The notes beneath the pieces were generated by a model. The model had not been told where the DNA came from. It saw nothing but the letters and a program-made list of their open reading frames with translations, and searched no databases. A stretch of 38,369 nt of DNA from Mucilaginibacter sp. (lineage in GTDB: Bacteria > Bacteroidota > Bacteroidia > Sphingobacteriales > Sphingobacteriaceae), in contig NZ_JANYGQ010000019.1 of NCBI RefSeq assembly GCF_025359345.1, positions 1-38,369 of the forward strand, given 5' to 3'. The position numbers and the translations under genes were made by a program. The stretch's first letter is position 1. The number at the start of each line of letters is the position of its first letter. Of the stretch, positions 16,118-25,654 are shown piece by piece.

Positions 16118-18885
16118 TTCCATCTTAAACTAAATGTAATGTTGGGCGTAAAACCCAGGTAGTTAACATCGGTAGTAATCGCTGCGTTATTTTGCAGCTG
16201 GTATTCGCGGTACCAAATGTTGGTATGGTTGTAAACGTTGAACAGGGATATACCAATGCTGCCTGTTTTATCGCCATTTATCTTCAGCAAATCGTAAGTT
16301 GCAGAAAGGTCGAGGCGGTGATAATCAGGAAGGCGTTCGGCATTTTTGCCACTTACGTTATATGATGTTGATGCTGTTCCGTCAGGCGCAGTAATTGTAT
16401 AGGTCGACAGCGGCGCAGTGTAAGGATGTCCGGTACTGAAAATAAAAACCGCCGAAAAGTTCCACCGGTAGTAGTGATACATATTAATAGCCTTAAACTC
16501 GTGGCGTATATCCTGGTCGGCAGGGTAGTAATTGGTGCCGTAGGCATAAAATTTATTTTGGGCTTCGGCCAAGGTATAGCTCAGCCAACCAGTGTACCTG
16601 CCTAACTTTTTCTGCAGCAAAATTTCTATACCCTTTGCACGGCCGGTTCCTTGGAAAAAATCTTCCTGAATTGTTCCGGCACTGCCGGGTGCAAAACCTG
16701 ATTGACGGATTGTGTATTGCGTAAGGCCCGAAAGTGTTTTATAGTAGCCTTCCACATCTATTAAAAACTGGTTGTTTTCGTAGGCAACGCCGCCCATAAT
16801 ATGCCGCGACATGCTTACCGGTATATTGTTGTTGTTCGACAACACCCAAAAATTACGGTTGCCATTAACCACATCTTCGCGGGTTACCTCGTTCATAAAC
16901 TGGTAAAACTGCCCGGTTGCTGCCTTAAGCGTATAATGGTCGCTCAATTCGTAGCTTGCCGAAAACCGGGGCTCGGCATAAACCCTGCTTGTCGGGTTAA
17001 ACCACGTTAGGCGGGCACCGGGCTGCAGGTGCAGCTTGTTTGTAGGGTCAATTTCAAGTTCGGCATAGCCGCCGCCTAAAATAGCCGTATTATGCTGGTT
17101 AATGAGCTTGCTGGTATCGTTTTGAATATAATCGTAATTGATGTGCTGCCGCGACAGGAAGCCGCCATATAATAATTTCAATTTATTATCCATCTGCCAT
17201 TCCCATTCCGATTTTAGCCCGATGTCTTTCAAATTATTGGTTTCAACCGTACCATTGCTAAAATTGGTTTGGTTGCCGTTTTCATCTTTTGCTGTACCTG
17301 CCGTAGTCCGGTTCCTGTCGTTAAAATAGGATGAATAGGTGATATAAGTATTTGAATGCAGTTGTTTGTTCCACTGGCTAAACCATTTAAGGCTACTGCC
17401 CAGGTTACCATATTTCGTATAATCCGTAATATCGATATTGCCGCTGCCTGCGCTGATAAATGAAGGAAGTTCCAACTGCCGGCTGTTATCCGTTTTATCC
17501 GACCCCGAATATAAGCTCCACGCCAGCGAGTTGTTCCTGTTAATGTGATAGGTATACCGCAAATCAGCATCATAAAAGTGCGATGCGGGTGTGGTTTGCT
17601 CACCAAATCCGCCGCCACCGGGAGGCCCACCTCCGGGAGGCGCCCCTCTTCCCGGAGCGCCGCCGACGGCAGTAGAGGTATTAAATTGCTTAAATATTTT
17701 ATCGTAAAATGGCCCCTGGTATGAACGCCTGAATGCCACCATCAGCGACGACTTATCTGTTATGGGGGTTTCTGCAAAAAGATTAATGCTGAGCAGGCCC
17801 AGGTCGACCCCGAAATTGGCTTCGTTTTTATTGCCGTCCTTGCCGTTTATTTCGGTAACGCTCGACAGCCGGCCGCCGTATTTTGAGGAGAAACCGCCTT
17901 TATAAAGCTGAACGTCCTTTACGGCGTTACTGTTAAACGCGCTGAAGAAACCATAAAGATGATCGACCTGGTAAACTGTAAAACCGTCAAAAACTACCAG
18001 GTTCTGATCCGGCGTTCCGCCACGCACATATGCACCTGATGACGACTCATTGGTAGCGCCAACGCCCGGCATTAGCTGAAAGGCCCGCATAATATCTTTT
18101 TCGCCAAGGCTGGGCAATTTGTCAAGGTTGGCCGGCGACAGCTGCAGCACGCCCACCTTTTTTGTATCGGTATTCATTACGCCGCTTTTTTTACCGTTGA
18201 TGGTAACCTCGTTCAGCGTGTTGAGTGCCTTAAACATTCCTATCAAAATCGGATTATCTATATTTTTAGAGGTCAAACGCAAATATTCCGGTTGGTATCC
18301 CGAATAGGAAACCTCAACAACACACGTGTCGGCCGGGATATTGAACAGGGTAAAGCCGCCATCTGTATTGGCGGTGGCTGATAGTGTGGTATTCCTGATT
18401 TTTACCGTTGCAGACGGTAACGATTCGCCGGTAGCCTGGTCCGTTATCCGGCCACTAATGGTGAACATAAAATGCGCCGGCGGCGCCTTAGGTTTTTCGA
18501 TTAATATAGGTTTGATTGCCCCCGCTGCCGATTGCCTAAGGGTATTTAACTTTTTTAGCCGTGCAAGGTCGTCTGTATTTTGAAGAATATAAATGGTGCC
18601 ATCGCTCTCAATCCAGTAATGCAGCTTATTATCCCTGCATACTTTTTCAAGAACTTCCTTTAAGGATTCATTAAAAAAATGATTGGCTATATCGAATTTA
18701 CTGACCGAGTCGCGCTCGAAGACTATATTCAGGTGATAGTTTGCAGATACGGTATCAAGCAACAGATCAAGGGAACAGGTGAAAAAATGATCGATGTTTG
18801 TTTTTTTAAGTATTTTTTGTGTCTGCTGGGCAAAGGCGCCTGCGCTACAACCCATAATTATAATTAGCAGTAATAATTTCTTCAT
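16114..18885 (-). CDS. TonB-dependent receptor with STN and CarboxypepD_reg-like domains (923 aa)
   Basis: A signal peptide (cleavage near FAQ, residue 20) is followed by an STN domain at about 30-103 (LDLLLDTVSANYHLNIVF, FDIANHFFNESLKEVLEKV). A CarboxypepD_reg-like domain lies at about 142-225 (ISGRITDQATGESLPSATVK). The plug follows from about 255 to 350 (LGEKDIMRAFQLMPGVG, GGTPDQNLVVFDG). A 22-strand-type beta barrel runs to the C-terminal aromatic end (FSLRWK). The STN domain suggests transenvelope signalling, yet no FecI/FecR pair is adjacent; the LytTR two-component genes lie just upstream. A Gly/Pro-rich insertion is present at about 406-427. The ligand is unknown. The stop overlaps the DUF4249 start. 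Confidence 0.96.
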   Translation of the reverse strand: MKKLLLLIIIMGCSAGAFAQQTQKILKKTNIDHFFTCSLDLLLDTVSANYHLNIVFERDSVSKFDIANHFFNESLKEVLEKVCRDNKLHYWIESDGTIYILQNTDDLARLKKLNTLRQSAAGAIKPILIEKPKAPPAHFMFTISGRITDQATGESLPSATVKIRNTTLSATANTDGGFTLFNIPADTCVVEVSYSGYQPEYLRLTSKNIDNPILIGMFKALNTLNEVTINGKKSGVMNTDTKKVGVLQLSPANLDKLPSLGEKDIMRAFQLMPGVGATNESSSGAYVRGGTPDQNLVVFDGFTVYQVDHLYGFFSAFNSNAVKDVQLYKGGFSSKYGGRLSSVTEINGKDGNKNEANFGVDLGLLSINLFAETPITDKSSLMVAFRRSYQGPFYDKIFKQFNTSTAVGGAPGRGAPPGGGPPGGGGFGEQTTPASHFYDADLRYTYHINRNNSLAWSLYSGSDKTDNSRQLELPSFISAGSGNIDITDYTKYGNLGSSLKWFSQWNKQLHSNTYITYSSYFNDRNRTTAGTAKDENGNQTNFSNGTVETNNLKDIGLKSEWEWQMDNKLKLLYGGFLSRQHINYDYIQNDTSKLINQHNTAILGGGYAELEIDPTNKLHLQPGARLTWFNPTSRVYAEPRFSASYELSDHYTLKAATGQFYQFMNEVTREDVVNGNRNFWVLSNNNNIPVSMSRHIMGGVAYENNQFLIDVEGYYKTLSGLTQYTIRQSGFAPGSAGTIQEDFFQGTGRAKGIEILLQKKLGRYTGWLSYTLAEAQNKFYAYGTNYYPADQDIRHEFKAINMYHYYRWNFSAVFIFSTGHPYTAPLSTYTITAPDGTASTSYNVSGKNAERLPDYHRLDLSATYDLLKINGDKTGSIGISLFNVYNHTNIWYREYQLQNNAAITTDVNYLGFTPNITFSLRWK

Positions 18886-18990
18886 CCGTTTTCTTTGCTG
18901 TCAGCAACGAATGTCAAACATGCAGGCCGTTATGGAAATTAAAATAGATGGATGGGCAATATGTGCCGACAAGAGCCGGAATTGTGTGCT

Positions 18991-19704
18991 TTATTCAATG
19001 CCCTTACCTATCATTTTATGAATCATATCGCGGTAATTATCGCTTAACGGCAATTCGGTATCAACAATTTTCACTTTGCCGCGCCTTATTTGTGTAACAT
19101 AGTCTACATTAATGATATAAGATTTATGCACCCTGTAAAACAGTTCCGAAGGCAGTTGAAGTTCTATGGCTTTGATGCTTGTGCGTGAAAGCACAGCTTT
19201 TGGCTTATTCGCCAGGTTGATTTTTACGTAGTCCTTCAATCCCTCAATATATTCGATATCATCAAAACTTATTTTAACCAGCGTATAGTCTGCATGTACG
19301 AAGAAATATTTCTTTGGCGGATAAGCTTGTATAGCCAGGGCTTTGTTTAACTCAAACTGGCGTTGCGCCTTTTGACAGGCCTTCAGAAAACGATCCAGGG
19401 GTACGGGTTTAACCAGGTAATCCAGAATATCCAAATCGAATCCCTCAACGGCGAATTTTTCATACGCTGTAACAAAAATCACCATCGGTTTCGTAATTAA
19501 ACTTTTAACCAGCTGCAAACCGTTGAGGCCCGGCATATGGATATCACAAAATAACAGGTCGACCTGCTCAGTCTGCAATATTGTGATGGCCTCAGCAGCT
19601 GTACGGCAACGGCCAACTACCTGTATGTAGTTAACATGTTTCAAATTATCTTCAATAAGGTCGAGCGCCAGCGGCTCGTCGTCAACAAGTAAGCATCGCA
19701 TCAT
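18991..19704 (-). CDS. LytTR-family response regulator (237 aa)
   Basis: The receiver domain (about 1-120) has the acidic pair in VDDEP, phospho-acceptor Asp54 in LLFCDIHMPGLNG, and Lys in YLVKPV. The C-terminal LytTR DNA-binding domain (about 135-235) shows FFVHADYTLVKISFDDIEYI, GLKDYVKI and FYRVHKSYIIN. The sensor kinase gene ends within its start codon region (ATG at 19704, kinase TGA at 19701-19703). The TonB receptor gene follows 105 bases downstream on the same strand, so the regulator probably controls it or responds to it (inference). Confidence 0.97.
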   Translation of the reverse strand: MMRCLLVDDEPLALDLIEDNLKHVNYIQVVGRCRTAAEAITILQTEQVDLLFCDIHMPGLNGLQLVKSLITKPMVIFVTAYEKFAVEGFDLDILDYLVKPVPLDRFLKACQKAQRQFELNKALAIQAYPPKKYFFVHADYTLVKISFDDIEYIEGLKDYVKINLANKPKAVLSRTSIKAIELQLPSELFYRVHKSYIINVDYVTQIRRGKVKIVDTELPLSDNYRDMIHKMIGKGIE

Positions 19705-20747
19705 TTTAATTGTATTTGAAGATTAACAGTATACACATTTCCCGGTTGGCTAATAATAAGGCAATGCTTACCAGGGTATAATAATTCCAGCCGCCTTTTT
19801 ACATTATTTAGGCCTATCCCATGGTCTTCGTCTTTGTAAAGCTGGCCGGGGTCGTAAGTATTGGTTACACTAAAGTCCAATAAACCACCTGTGGTTTTTA
19901 GATATACATTCACGGCCGGCTCCGCAACGTTACCCGTTCCATATTTAAACGCATTTTCAACAAACGGGATCAGCAGCATCGGCTCAATGGCCCTCTCTGG
20001 TTCGGTAACGTCGAACTTAAAATCAACCTTTACCGCGCTGCCAAACCGCAGCATTTGCAGTTCGATATAGCTGCGCAAATAATCAACCTTTTGCGCCATC
20101 GTCACTCTTTGCTCATCGCTTATGTAAAGCATGTATCGCAGCAGCTTCGAAAGTTGTATCAGCGTAGGTTCAACGGCAGTCGGGTTAAGACGGGACAGTG
20201 CTACAGTGCTGTTTATCACATTAAAAATAAAATGCGGACTAATTTGTGAACGAAGGAAAGCAAGTTCGGAAACCAAAGAAGCGTTGGTGATATCACGCTT
20301 GTTACTTATCGCGGCAAATTGGTCGGCAAGGTAACGGTAAGCGAAACCCGCAGCAGTTATGGCGGCTAAAGGCAACAGGTTAAAATTTACAAAAAATGGC
20401 GGTTTGTGAAGTGGCCCGAATGGCATCCTTCCACCCGGGAAAATAAAAGCAGGCCTGGAATGCACCATGATAAAGTCGAGCGTTACAAATGAAAGTAACA
20501 GCAACGAAAAGTAAAGCCATACCTTCTTTTTGTTGTTTAGGATAACGGGAATCAGGTAAAAAGCATTCAGGTAAAATTGAACGGCTAATAAAAAATTAAT
20601 AAGCACTAAATGCCATGGCGAAAACAGCCCGCGAAAGTTACCGTCCGAGGGCCTGGACAATACGGGGATAAATGTAATAAACGCCCAAAACAGCAAGTGC
20701 AATAAAACTTCGATTATGACGGCTGGTTTAATACGCTTAAAGATCAT
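19701..20747 (-). CDS. LytS/YehU-like sensor histidine kinase (348 aa)
   Basis: Four hydrophobic segments lie at about 14-30, 46-66, 76-93 and 120-140. The His_kinase domain (PF06580) follows: LRSQISPHFIFNVINS with phospho-acceptor His172. A HATPase_c domain has PFVENAFKYGTG (N-box) and HGIGLNNVKRRLELLYPG. This is the usual partner of LytTR regulators, here overlapping by 4 bases. The short periplasmic loops suggest a membrane-embedded or intramembrane sensor. The gene diverges from the GH127 gene across 255 bases. Confidence 0.96.
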   Translation of the reverse strand: MIFKRIKPAVIIEVLLHLLFWAFITFIPVLSRPSDGNFRGLFSPWHLVLINFLLAVQFYLNAFYLIPVILNNKKKVWLYFSLLLLSFVTLDFIMVHSRPAFIFPGGRMPFGPLHKPPFFVNFNLLPLAAITAAGFAYRYLADQFAAISNKRDITNASLVSELAFLRSQISPHFIFNVINSTVALSRLNPTAVEPTLIQLSKLLRYMLYISDEQRVTMAQKVDYLRSYIELQMLRFGSAVKVDFKFDVTEPERAIEPMLLIPFVENAFKYGTGNVAEPAVNVYLKTTGGLLDFSVTNTYDPGQLYKDEDHGIGLNNVKRRLELLYPGKHCLIISQPGNVYTVNLQIQLK

Positions 20748-20945
20748 GGGGATAACTGACAGTTAGTTTCGGTTATTTAAATACACAAAGTGATTAAATG
20801 TGTCGATAACGGATACAATTATCGCGATAAAACAACGTTGGTTTTAGCGTAGATATACGCAAACACCCTTATTTAACAAGTTTTAACGTTAATTACTTAA
20901 CAACTGTTAAATGACTTTTCTTGTCGAAATGACAATTCTTTATTT

Positions 20946-20980
20946 TTTGACTACGAGGGTTGTTTATTTTTTTAGATTTG
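20946..20980 (+). promoter_or_regulatory. Candidate Bacteroidota-type promoter for the GH127 gene
   Basis: TTTG (20946-20949), 23 bases, and TAGATTTG (20973-20980) match the TTG / TAnnTTTG promoter of Bacteroidota, at the long end of the accepted spacing. The start codon lies 22 bases after the -7 element. Confidence 0.5.
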
Positions 20981-21002
20981 ATTTCCCGCATAACCAATTA
21001 TT

Positions 21003-23066
21003 ATGAAAAACAGACCTTCGTCGTATTTTAAGATTGCTGCGCTTTGCTGCCTTGCAGCTTTAGCAAACAACGCGACAAACGCGCAAGTGATTACTGTAGT
21101 AAAACAGGTTGATAATAAACCGCACAACAGTTACTACGTATCAAACAAAGCGCCGCTGACACCGCAATACTTTATCAAATTACCGGTAACTGCTATAAAA
21201 CCGGGTGGCTGGTTAAAGAAACAGCTTGAACTGCAACGCGATGGCCTTACCGGCAACCTTGGGGAGATAAGCGTGTGGCTATCAAAAACCGACAATGCCT
21301 GGGTTAATAAAAGCGGCCATGGTAAATATGGCTGGGAGGAATTGCCTTACTGGCTAAAAGGTTATGGCGATATGGCTTATGTGTTGAAAGATCCGAAGAT
21401 GCTAAAGGAAACGAAGTTTTGGATCGAGGCGGTAATACGTAACCAGCGCGCGAATGGCGATTTCGGTCCGTTGAATGAAACTAAGCCGGGTCGCAGGGAT
21501 TTGTGGGGTAATATGCCGATGCTTTGGTGCCTGCAATCGTACTACGAATACAGCAACGACCCGCGGGTTTTAAAACTGATGAAGGCTTATTTTAAATACG
21601 AGCTGAGCGTTCCCGACAACTTGTTTTTGAAGGACTACTGGGAAAACAGTCGCGGCGGCGATAATTTGATCAGTGTATACTGGCTGTACAACCGCACCAG
21701 CGAAAAATGGTTACTGGATTTAGCTACGAAAATCGACAAAAACACCGCCAACTGGCGCCAGGCAAATAACCTGCCCAACTGGCATAATGTAAACGTTGCT
21801 CAATCATTTCGTGAGCCGGCTACCTATTATATGCAAAGTAAAGTGCCCGCCGACCTGCAGGCATCGTATAACGACTTTAAGCTGATCCGCACTATTTACG
21901 GCCAGGTACCTGGCGGTATGTTTGGTGCCGATGAAAACGCGCGCAAAGGATATGATGACCCACGCCAGGCAGTTGAAACCTGCGGCATGGTGGAGCAAAT
22001 GACGTCGGATGAGTTTTTGCTGCAATTTACCGGCGATACTTTTTGGGCCGATAACTGTGAGGACGTGGCGTTTAACACTTTTCCCGCTGCGTTTTTACCA
22101 GACTACCGCGGCCTGCGTTATTTAACCGCCCCTAACATGGTAGTTAGCGACAGCAAAAACCACGCGCCAGGCATTGATAACGATGGCCCGTTTTTAAATA
22201 TGAACCCGTTCAGCAGTCGCTGCTGTCAGCATAATCATGCTGCCGGCTGGGTTTATTATGCAGAGAACAGCTGGATGGCTACGCCGGATAATGGCTTAGC
22301 TGCGCAATTGTATTCACAAGGGTCGGTTACAGCAAAAGCAGGTAACGGACAAAAAGTTACCGTTACCACAACTACTAAATATCCTTTTAGCGAGGTGGTT
22401 GAGTTTACTGTAAATACGACAACACCCAATAAATTCCCGATATACTTAAGGCTGCCCGAATGGTGCCAAAATCCGGATATCAAACTAAATGGCGGCGAAT
22501 TAAAACTGGATGCGGGCGGCAGCGGTTACATCAAACTAAACAGAACCTGGAAAAACGGTGACCGCATTACCCTGCATTTGCCTATGACCATAAAAACCCG
22601 CGAATGGGAGAAGAACAAAAATAGCGTGAGCGTTAATTACGGCCCGCTTACCTTCTCGTTAAAAATTGACGAAAAGTATGTTAAAAATACCAACAGCAAA
22701 GAAACCGCTGTTGCCGATGCCAAATGGCAGGAAAGTGCCGACCCAACAAAATGGCCTACTTTTGAAATTTACCCTGCCTCGGCATGGAACTATGGTCTGT
22801 TGCTGAATAAAACCAATCCGGCTGAATCATTCGCAGTTGAGAAAGGCGCCTGGCCGAAGGATAATAATCCTTTCACTAATACCAACGCCCCCATAACACT
22901 AAAAGCAAAAGGGAAACAAATACCGGATTGGAAAATTGACCAATATGGACTTTGCGGGTTGTTGCCGGTTAGCCCTGTTAAAACAACTGAGCCACAAACC
23001 AACCTTACGTTGGTGCCAATGGGCGGGGCGAGATTGAGAATATCTTCATTCCCGGTAGCGGAGTAG
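21003..23066 (+). CDS. Glycoside hydrolase family 127 (DUF1680), beta-L-arabinofuranosidase-like
   Basis: A signal peptide (cleavage near NAQ, residue 28) makes this an exported 687-residue enzyme. The catalytic (alpha/alpha)6 part carries the zinc/Cys site of the family: Glu325 and Cys327 in AVETCGMVEQ, and the Cys pair 407-408 in SSRCCQHN. These correspond to the Glu-Cys-Cys-Cys centre in which a Cys acts as nucleophile in characterised GH127 enzymes. A beta-sandwich part follows (YLRLPEWCQNPDIKLNGGE). Family members remove beta-L-arabinofuranose from plant glycans; other DUF1680 activities are known, so the substrate is open. It is monocistronic, closed by a 32-bp palindrome. Confidence 0.94.
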   Translation: MKNRPSSYFKIAALCCLAALANNATNAQVITVVKQVDNKPHNSYYVSNKAPLTPQYFIKLPVTAIKPGGWLKKQLELQRDGLTGNLGEISVWLSKTDNAWVNKSGHGKYGWEELPYWLKGYGDMAYVLKDPKMLKETKFWIEAVIRNQRANGDFGPLNETKPGRRDLWGNMPMLWCLQSYYEYSNDPRVLKLMKAYFKYELSVPDNLFLKDYWENSRGGDNLISVYWLYNRTSEKWLLDLATKIDKNTANWRQANNLPNWHNVNVAQSFREPATYYMQSKVPADLQASYNDFKLIRTIYGQVPGGMFGADENARKGYDDPRQAVETCGMVEQMTSDEFLLQFTGDTFWADNCEDVAFNTFPAAFLPDYRGLRYLTAPNMVVSDSKNHAPGIDNDGPFLNMNPFSSRCCQHNHAAGWVYYAENSWMATPDNGLAAQLYSQGSVTAKAGNGQKVTVTTTTKYPFSEVVEFTVNTTTPNKFPIYLRLPEWCQNPDIKLNGGELKLDAGGSGYIKLNRTWKNGDRITLHLPMTIKTREWEKNKNSVSVNYGPLTFSLKIDEKYVKNTNSKETAVADAKWQESADPTKWPTFEIYPASAWNYGLLLNKTNPAESFAVEKGAWPKDNNPFTNTNAPITLKAKGKQIPDWKIDQYGLCGLLPVSPVKTTEPQTNLTLVPMGGARLRISSFPVAE

Positions 23067-23078
23067 ATAGTTTGAAAA

Positions 23079-23110
23079 AGATTTGTCAACTTTTAAAAGT
23101 TGACAAATCT
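23079..23110. terminator. Bidirectional terminator, perfect 32-bp palindrome
   Basis: AGATTTGTCAACTTTT is followed directly by its exact complement, ending at 23110. It sits between the convergent GH127 and DUF4097 genes. On the minus strand it runs into CTTTTTC, and the plus-strand arm has internal U-richness. It lies 13 bases after the GH127 stop. Confidence 0.7.
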
Positions 23111-23130
23111 AAATTCAGTTAATAAAGTGC

Positions 23131-23958
23131 CTATTTCGCCCTCCGGATATAGATGTTACCATTCATGTTCTTCATCATCATCTGGGGGCCGCCGCCGTTA
23201 ATTTTGCCATACACCCAGTCCTCAATCTTCAGGCTGTACATGGCACCTTTGCCACCGTTCTTTTGGGTTACGGTTGGTTTGTGTTGTTCGGCTACTACAT
23301 CAAAATCGGTAAAAATATCGCCGCGGTCTGATTTTAGCTTCACGTCCGCTTTCAACGTTCCCGGGAAAGTCACATCAACATTACCGTTAAGAGTCGTAAA
23401 GGCCATAGCAGCTTTAGTGTCGATGCTCCTAAATGTTACCACAACATTGCCGTTAACTGTATTGGCTACCACAGAACCCGATATGCCGGTTAATTTAATA
23501 CCACCGTTAACGTTGGTTATTTCCAACTCGCCGCCTATATTGCCTGCTACAATGTCGCCATCGTTTACGGTACCAAGTTTTAACGTAACATCGTTTTGAG
23601 GGATTTTTAACACCAGGTTAGTGGTTTTTCCAGCCTCGCCTTGTATAGTTACTTTGTTATTATTTTCCTCAGCTTGGATATCCGCCCGGCCACCTGTTGA
23701 CAGGGCGTGCATGCCGTCATGGGTTCTTACCCGGCCTTTATGGTCTTTATCTTTATCCTGTATTTCGATAATTATGTCCTTACCCTCATAGCCGGTAACG
23801 GTTATCGAGCCGTCAACCAGGCCTACATCCAATTTGTAAGGTTTGCCGGGCTGGCTAAGCGGCACCGTTAACTGCTGCTTCTCGGCAGTTTGCGCCCAAA
23901 GGCTGGTATTTATAAGCATCACTGCCGCTATTACTATCGTTATTTTTATCGTTTTCAT
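23131..23958 (-). CDS. DUF4097 (adhesin-head-like beta-helix) exported protein
   Basis: The ATG at 23958 is preferred over the in-frame GTG at 23961. The signal peptide runs MKTIKITIVIAAVMLINTSL with cleavage near WAQ. The body shows short beta-helix rungs repeated with 'NDGDI..G', 'VNGGIKLTGISG' and 'TVNGNVVV', which is typical of DUF4097/DUF2807 proteins. It is a paralogue of the next gene, with the same order of rungs and an 'MNGNIYIRRAK' end against 'LNGNIYIKEQK'. It is the last gene of the sigma / anti-sigma operon. The role is unknown; surface or periplasmic binding is inferred from the fold. Confidence 0.9.
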   Translation of the reverse strand: MKTIKITIVIAAVMLINTSLWAQTAEKQQLTVPLSQPGKPYKLDVGLVDGSITVTGYEGKDIIIEIQDKDKDHKGRVRTHDGMHALSTGGRADIQAEENNNKVTIQGEAGKTTNLVLKIPQNDVTLKLGTVNDGDIVAGNIGGELEITNVNGGIKLTGISGSVVANTVNGNVVVTFRSIDTKAAMAFTTLNGNVDVTFPGTLKADVKLKSDRGDIFTDFDVVAEQHKPTVTQKNGGKGAMYSLKIEDWVYGKINGGGPQMMMKNMNGNIYIRRAK

Positions 23959-23962
23959 CACT

Positions 23963-24814
23963 TTATTTTTGTTCCTTAATATAAATATTTCCGTTTAATG
24001 TTTCGAATTTTAATGTTTTGCCACCGGCGCCAAAGCGCACGTCAGATGCTTTGCTTAATTTATACGTGGTACCGCTTTTACCGTGCGCTTCTGTTTTAGT
24101 TACCCGTGACGGTAATATTTGCGTATCCGGAAAGTCGGTAAAAAACTCACCGTTCATGCTTTTAAACTCCACATCTGCAGAAAGCGTGCGCGGGTAGGTA
24201 ACATTTAATTCCCCGTTTACCGAGTAATATGACGACGCATCGGGTGGGTTGCTCAAATAGGTAACCGTTACCGGCCCGTTAACTGTGTGGGCTTTAGTAG
24301 TGCCTTTTGCGTTCGCAATGTCAATACCGCCGTTTACATTGTTGATGCTTAGTGTGCCATAAACGTTTTTCACTGAAATGTCCCCATCGTTAACAGTTGA
24401 TACATACAGATCAACATTGTTGGGCACTTTTACGGTGTATACCAGCTTTACATTGTAGTCGACCCGGTAGCTGTAATTATTGCGCTGCCAGCGGCGGGGG
24501 CGGGTATCATACGGAAAAGCCGTGTAAGCTATCAGGCTGTCGGGCCCCTGGTCAAAACCAAGCTTAATTTCTTTTTTGCCGTTTTCAACCGCGGCGTTAT
24601 CATCGCCGGTTACGGTTTCGTCAATTTCTATCAGCACTTTATCTCCCGCATAGCCTTCAACTTTTACCGAGCCATCCAGGTTGCAGATAGAAACTTTGCC
24701 TTTGGTGAACGTAAACTGCTTGCTGATGTGGGTTTTGTATGATTGTGCCTGGGCTGCCAACTGGGCAAGGCAAAGCCCAACTCCTGCCAAAACAGGGATC
24801 AATATTTTTTTCAT
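23963..24814 (-). CDS. DUF4097 exported protein, paralogue of its neighbour
   Basis: The signal peptide is MKKILIPVLAGVGLCLAQLA with cleavage near AQA-Q. Beta-helix rungs include VSTVNDGDISVKNVYG, INNVNGGIDIANAKG and TVNGPVTVTYLS. A conserved 'SMNGEFFTDFP' segment matches 'DRGDIFTDFD' in the paralogue, supporting tandem duplication. It lies 12 bases after the anti-sigma gene and 4 bases before the next DUF4097 start, so it is cotranscribed. It is probably a target of the neighbouring sigma factor, as is usual for such operons in Bacteroidota (inference). Confidence 0.92.
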   Translation of the reverse strand: MKKILIPVLAGVGLCLAQLAAQAQSYKTHISKQFTFTKGKVSICNLDGSVKVEGYAGDKVLIEIDETVTGDDNAAVENGKKEIKLGFDQGPDSLIAYTAFPYDTRPRRWQRNNYSYRVDYNVKLVYTVKVPNNVDLYVSTVNDGDISVKNVYGTLSINNVNGGIDIANAKGTTKAHTVNGPVTVTYLSNPPDASSYYSVNGELNVTYPRTLSADVEFKSMNGEFFTDFPDTQILPSRVTKTEAHGKSGTTYKLSKASDVRFGAGGKTLKFETLNGNIYIKEQK

Positions 24815-24826
24815 AAAATGGTTTGT

Positions 24827-25642
24827 TTAAATGAGTTGAGTAATAGTTTCTTTTATTTTATCCCTCACACCATGGTCGAGGTCTTTTTGTTTTAATAGTT
24901 CCTTGAATGACTTCACCGAACTCTTTTCCTGTAATTTCAGCATCACATCTGCAATTGCCGACTGCATCAGCGGCGAATCCTGCGTCGTGATGGACTGCAC
25001 CAGGCCAAGTCGCACTTCCGGATGACCGGCAAGATGTGTCAATGCATCCAACGTGCTTAAGCGCACATTCACGTTAGGGTCGTTATTCAGGGTTGCCAGC
25101 AGAGCGTCTATCACTTCTTTATCCGCATGCTTAATTTCGGTGGTATAGCTTACCCCCCGAATACGCTCGGATGCCGAAGGGTTTTCAAGCAATGCCAGCG
25201 CCATGGTTTGCTTCAACTCATGCACCTGGGTGGTCAAGTCAGCCATTTGCTTATCCTGCTTACTGCCGCCTTTTAGGTTAAAAAACAGGTACCCGCAGCC
25301 AAAACTTACTAAAATTATGGCAAAGGTATAAGCCAACGGCCATTTTTGCCGCCATTGTAACAGCCAGCCAAGCTGTTGTCTGATACCTGCTGATGAGCCC
25401 TTTTTGTTTGCTTCGGTTGCTTTAAAGTCATTCAGCATCGCCCTGAAATCCGTTTGCAAACTGGGCGATGGTTCGGGTACTTCAACTTCATCCATCATGG
25501 CCCATAGCTGTTGCATGCTGGCCAGTTCTTCGCGGCAGGCGGCACAGCCGTTAAGGTGTTGCTCCAGCGTTTCGCGTTCGGCCGGTTTTAGTTCGTTATT
25601 TATCCAGCCGGCAAACAGCCCTTCATATTGCTCACATTTCAT
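24827..25642 (-). CDS. Zinc-finger (zf-HC2) anti-sigma factor with HEAT-like C-terminus (271 aa)
   Basis: The cytoplasmic N-terminus has Cys3 and the HxxxCxxC zinc motif (His29, Cys33, Cys36 in QHLNGCAACRE), the standard anti-sigma zinc site. One membrane segment lies at about 101-124 (AYTFAIILVSFGCGYLFF). The periplasmic part begins with a coiled helix (MADLTTQVHELKQTM). It ends with two HEAT-like helical pairs at about 175-260 (VIDALLATLNNDPNVNVRLS, QSAIADVMLKLQEKSSVKS). The HEAT-like end is a distinctive sensor domain that could bind a partner protein. It starts 12 bases after the sigma gene stop. It should sequester the upstream ECF sigma. Confidence 0.93.
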   Translation of the reverse strand: MKCEQYEGLFAGWINNELKPAERETLEQHLNGCAACREELASMQQLWAMMDEVEVPEPSPSLQTDFRAMLNDFKATEANKKGSSAGIRQQLGWLLQWRQKWPLAYTFAIILVSFGCGYLFFNLKGGSKQDKQMADLTTQVHELKQTMALALLENPSASERIRGVSYTTEIKHADKEVIDALLATLNNDPNVNVRLSTLDALTHLAGHPEVRLGLVQSITTQDSPLMQSAIADVMLKLQEKSSVKSFKELLKQKDLDHGVRDKIKETITQLI

Positions 25643-25654
25643 CGTTTTCCTGTT

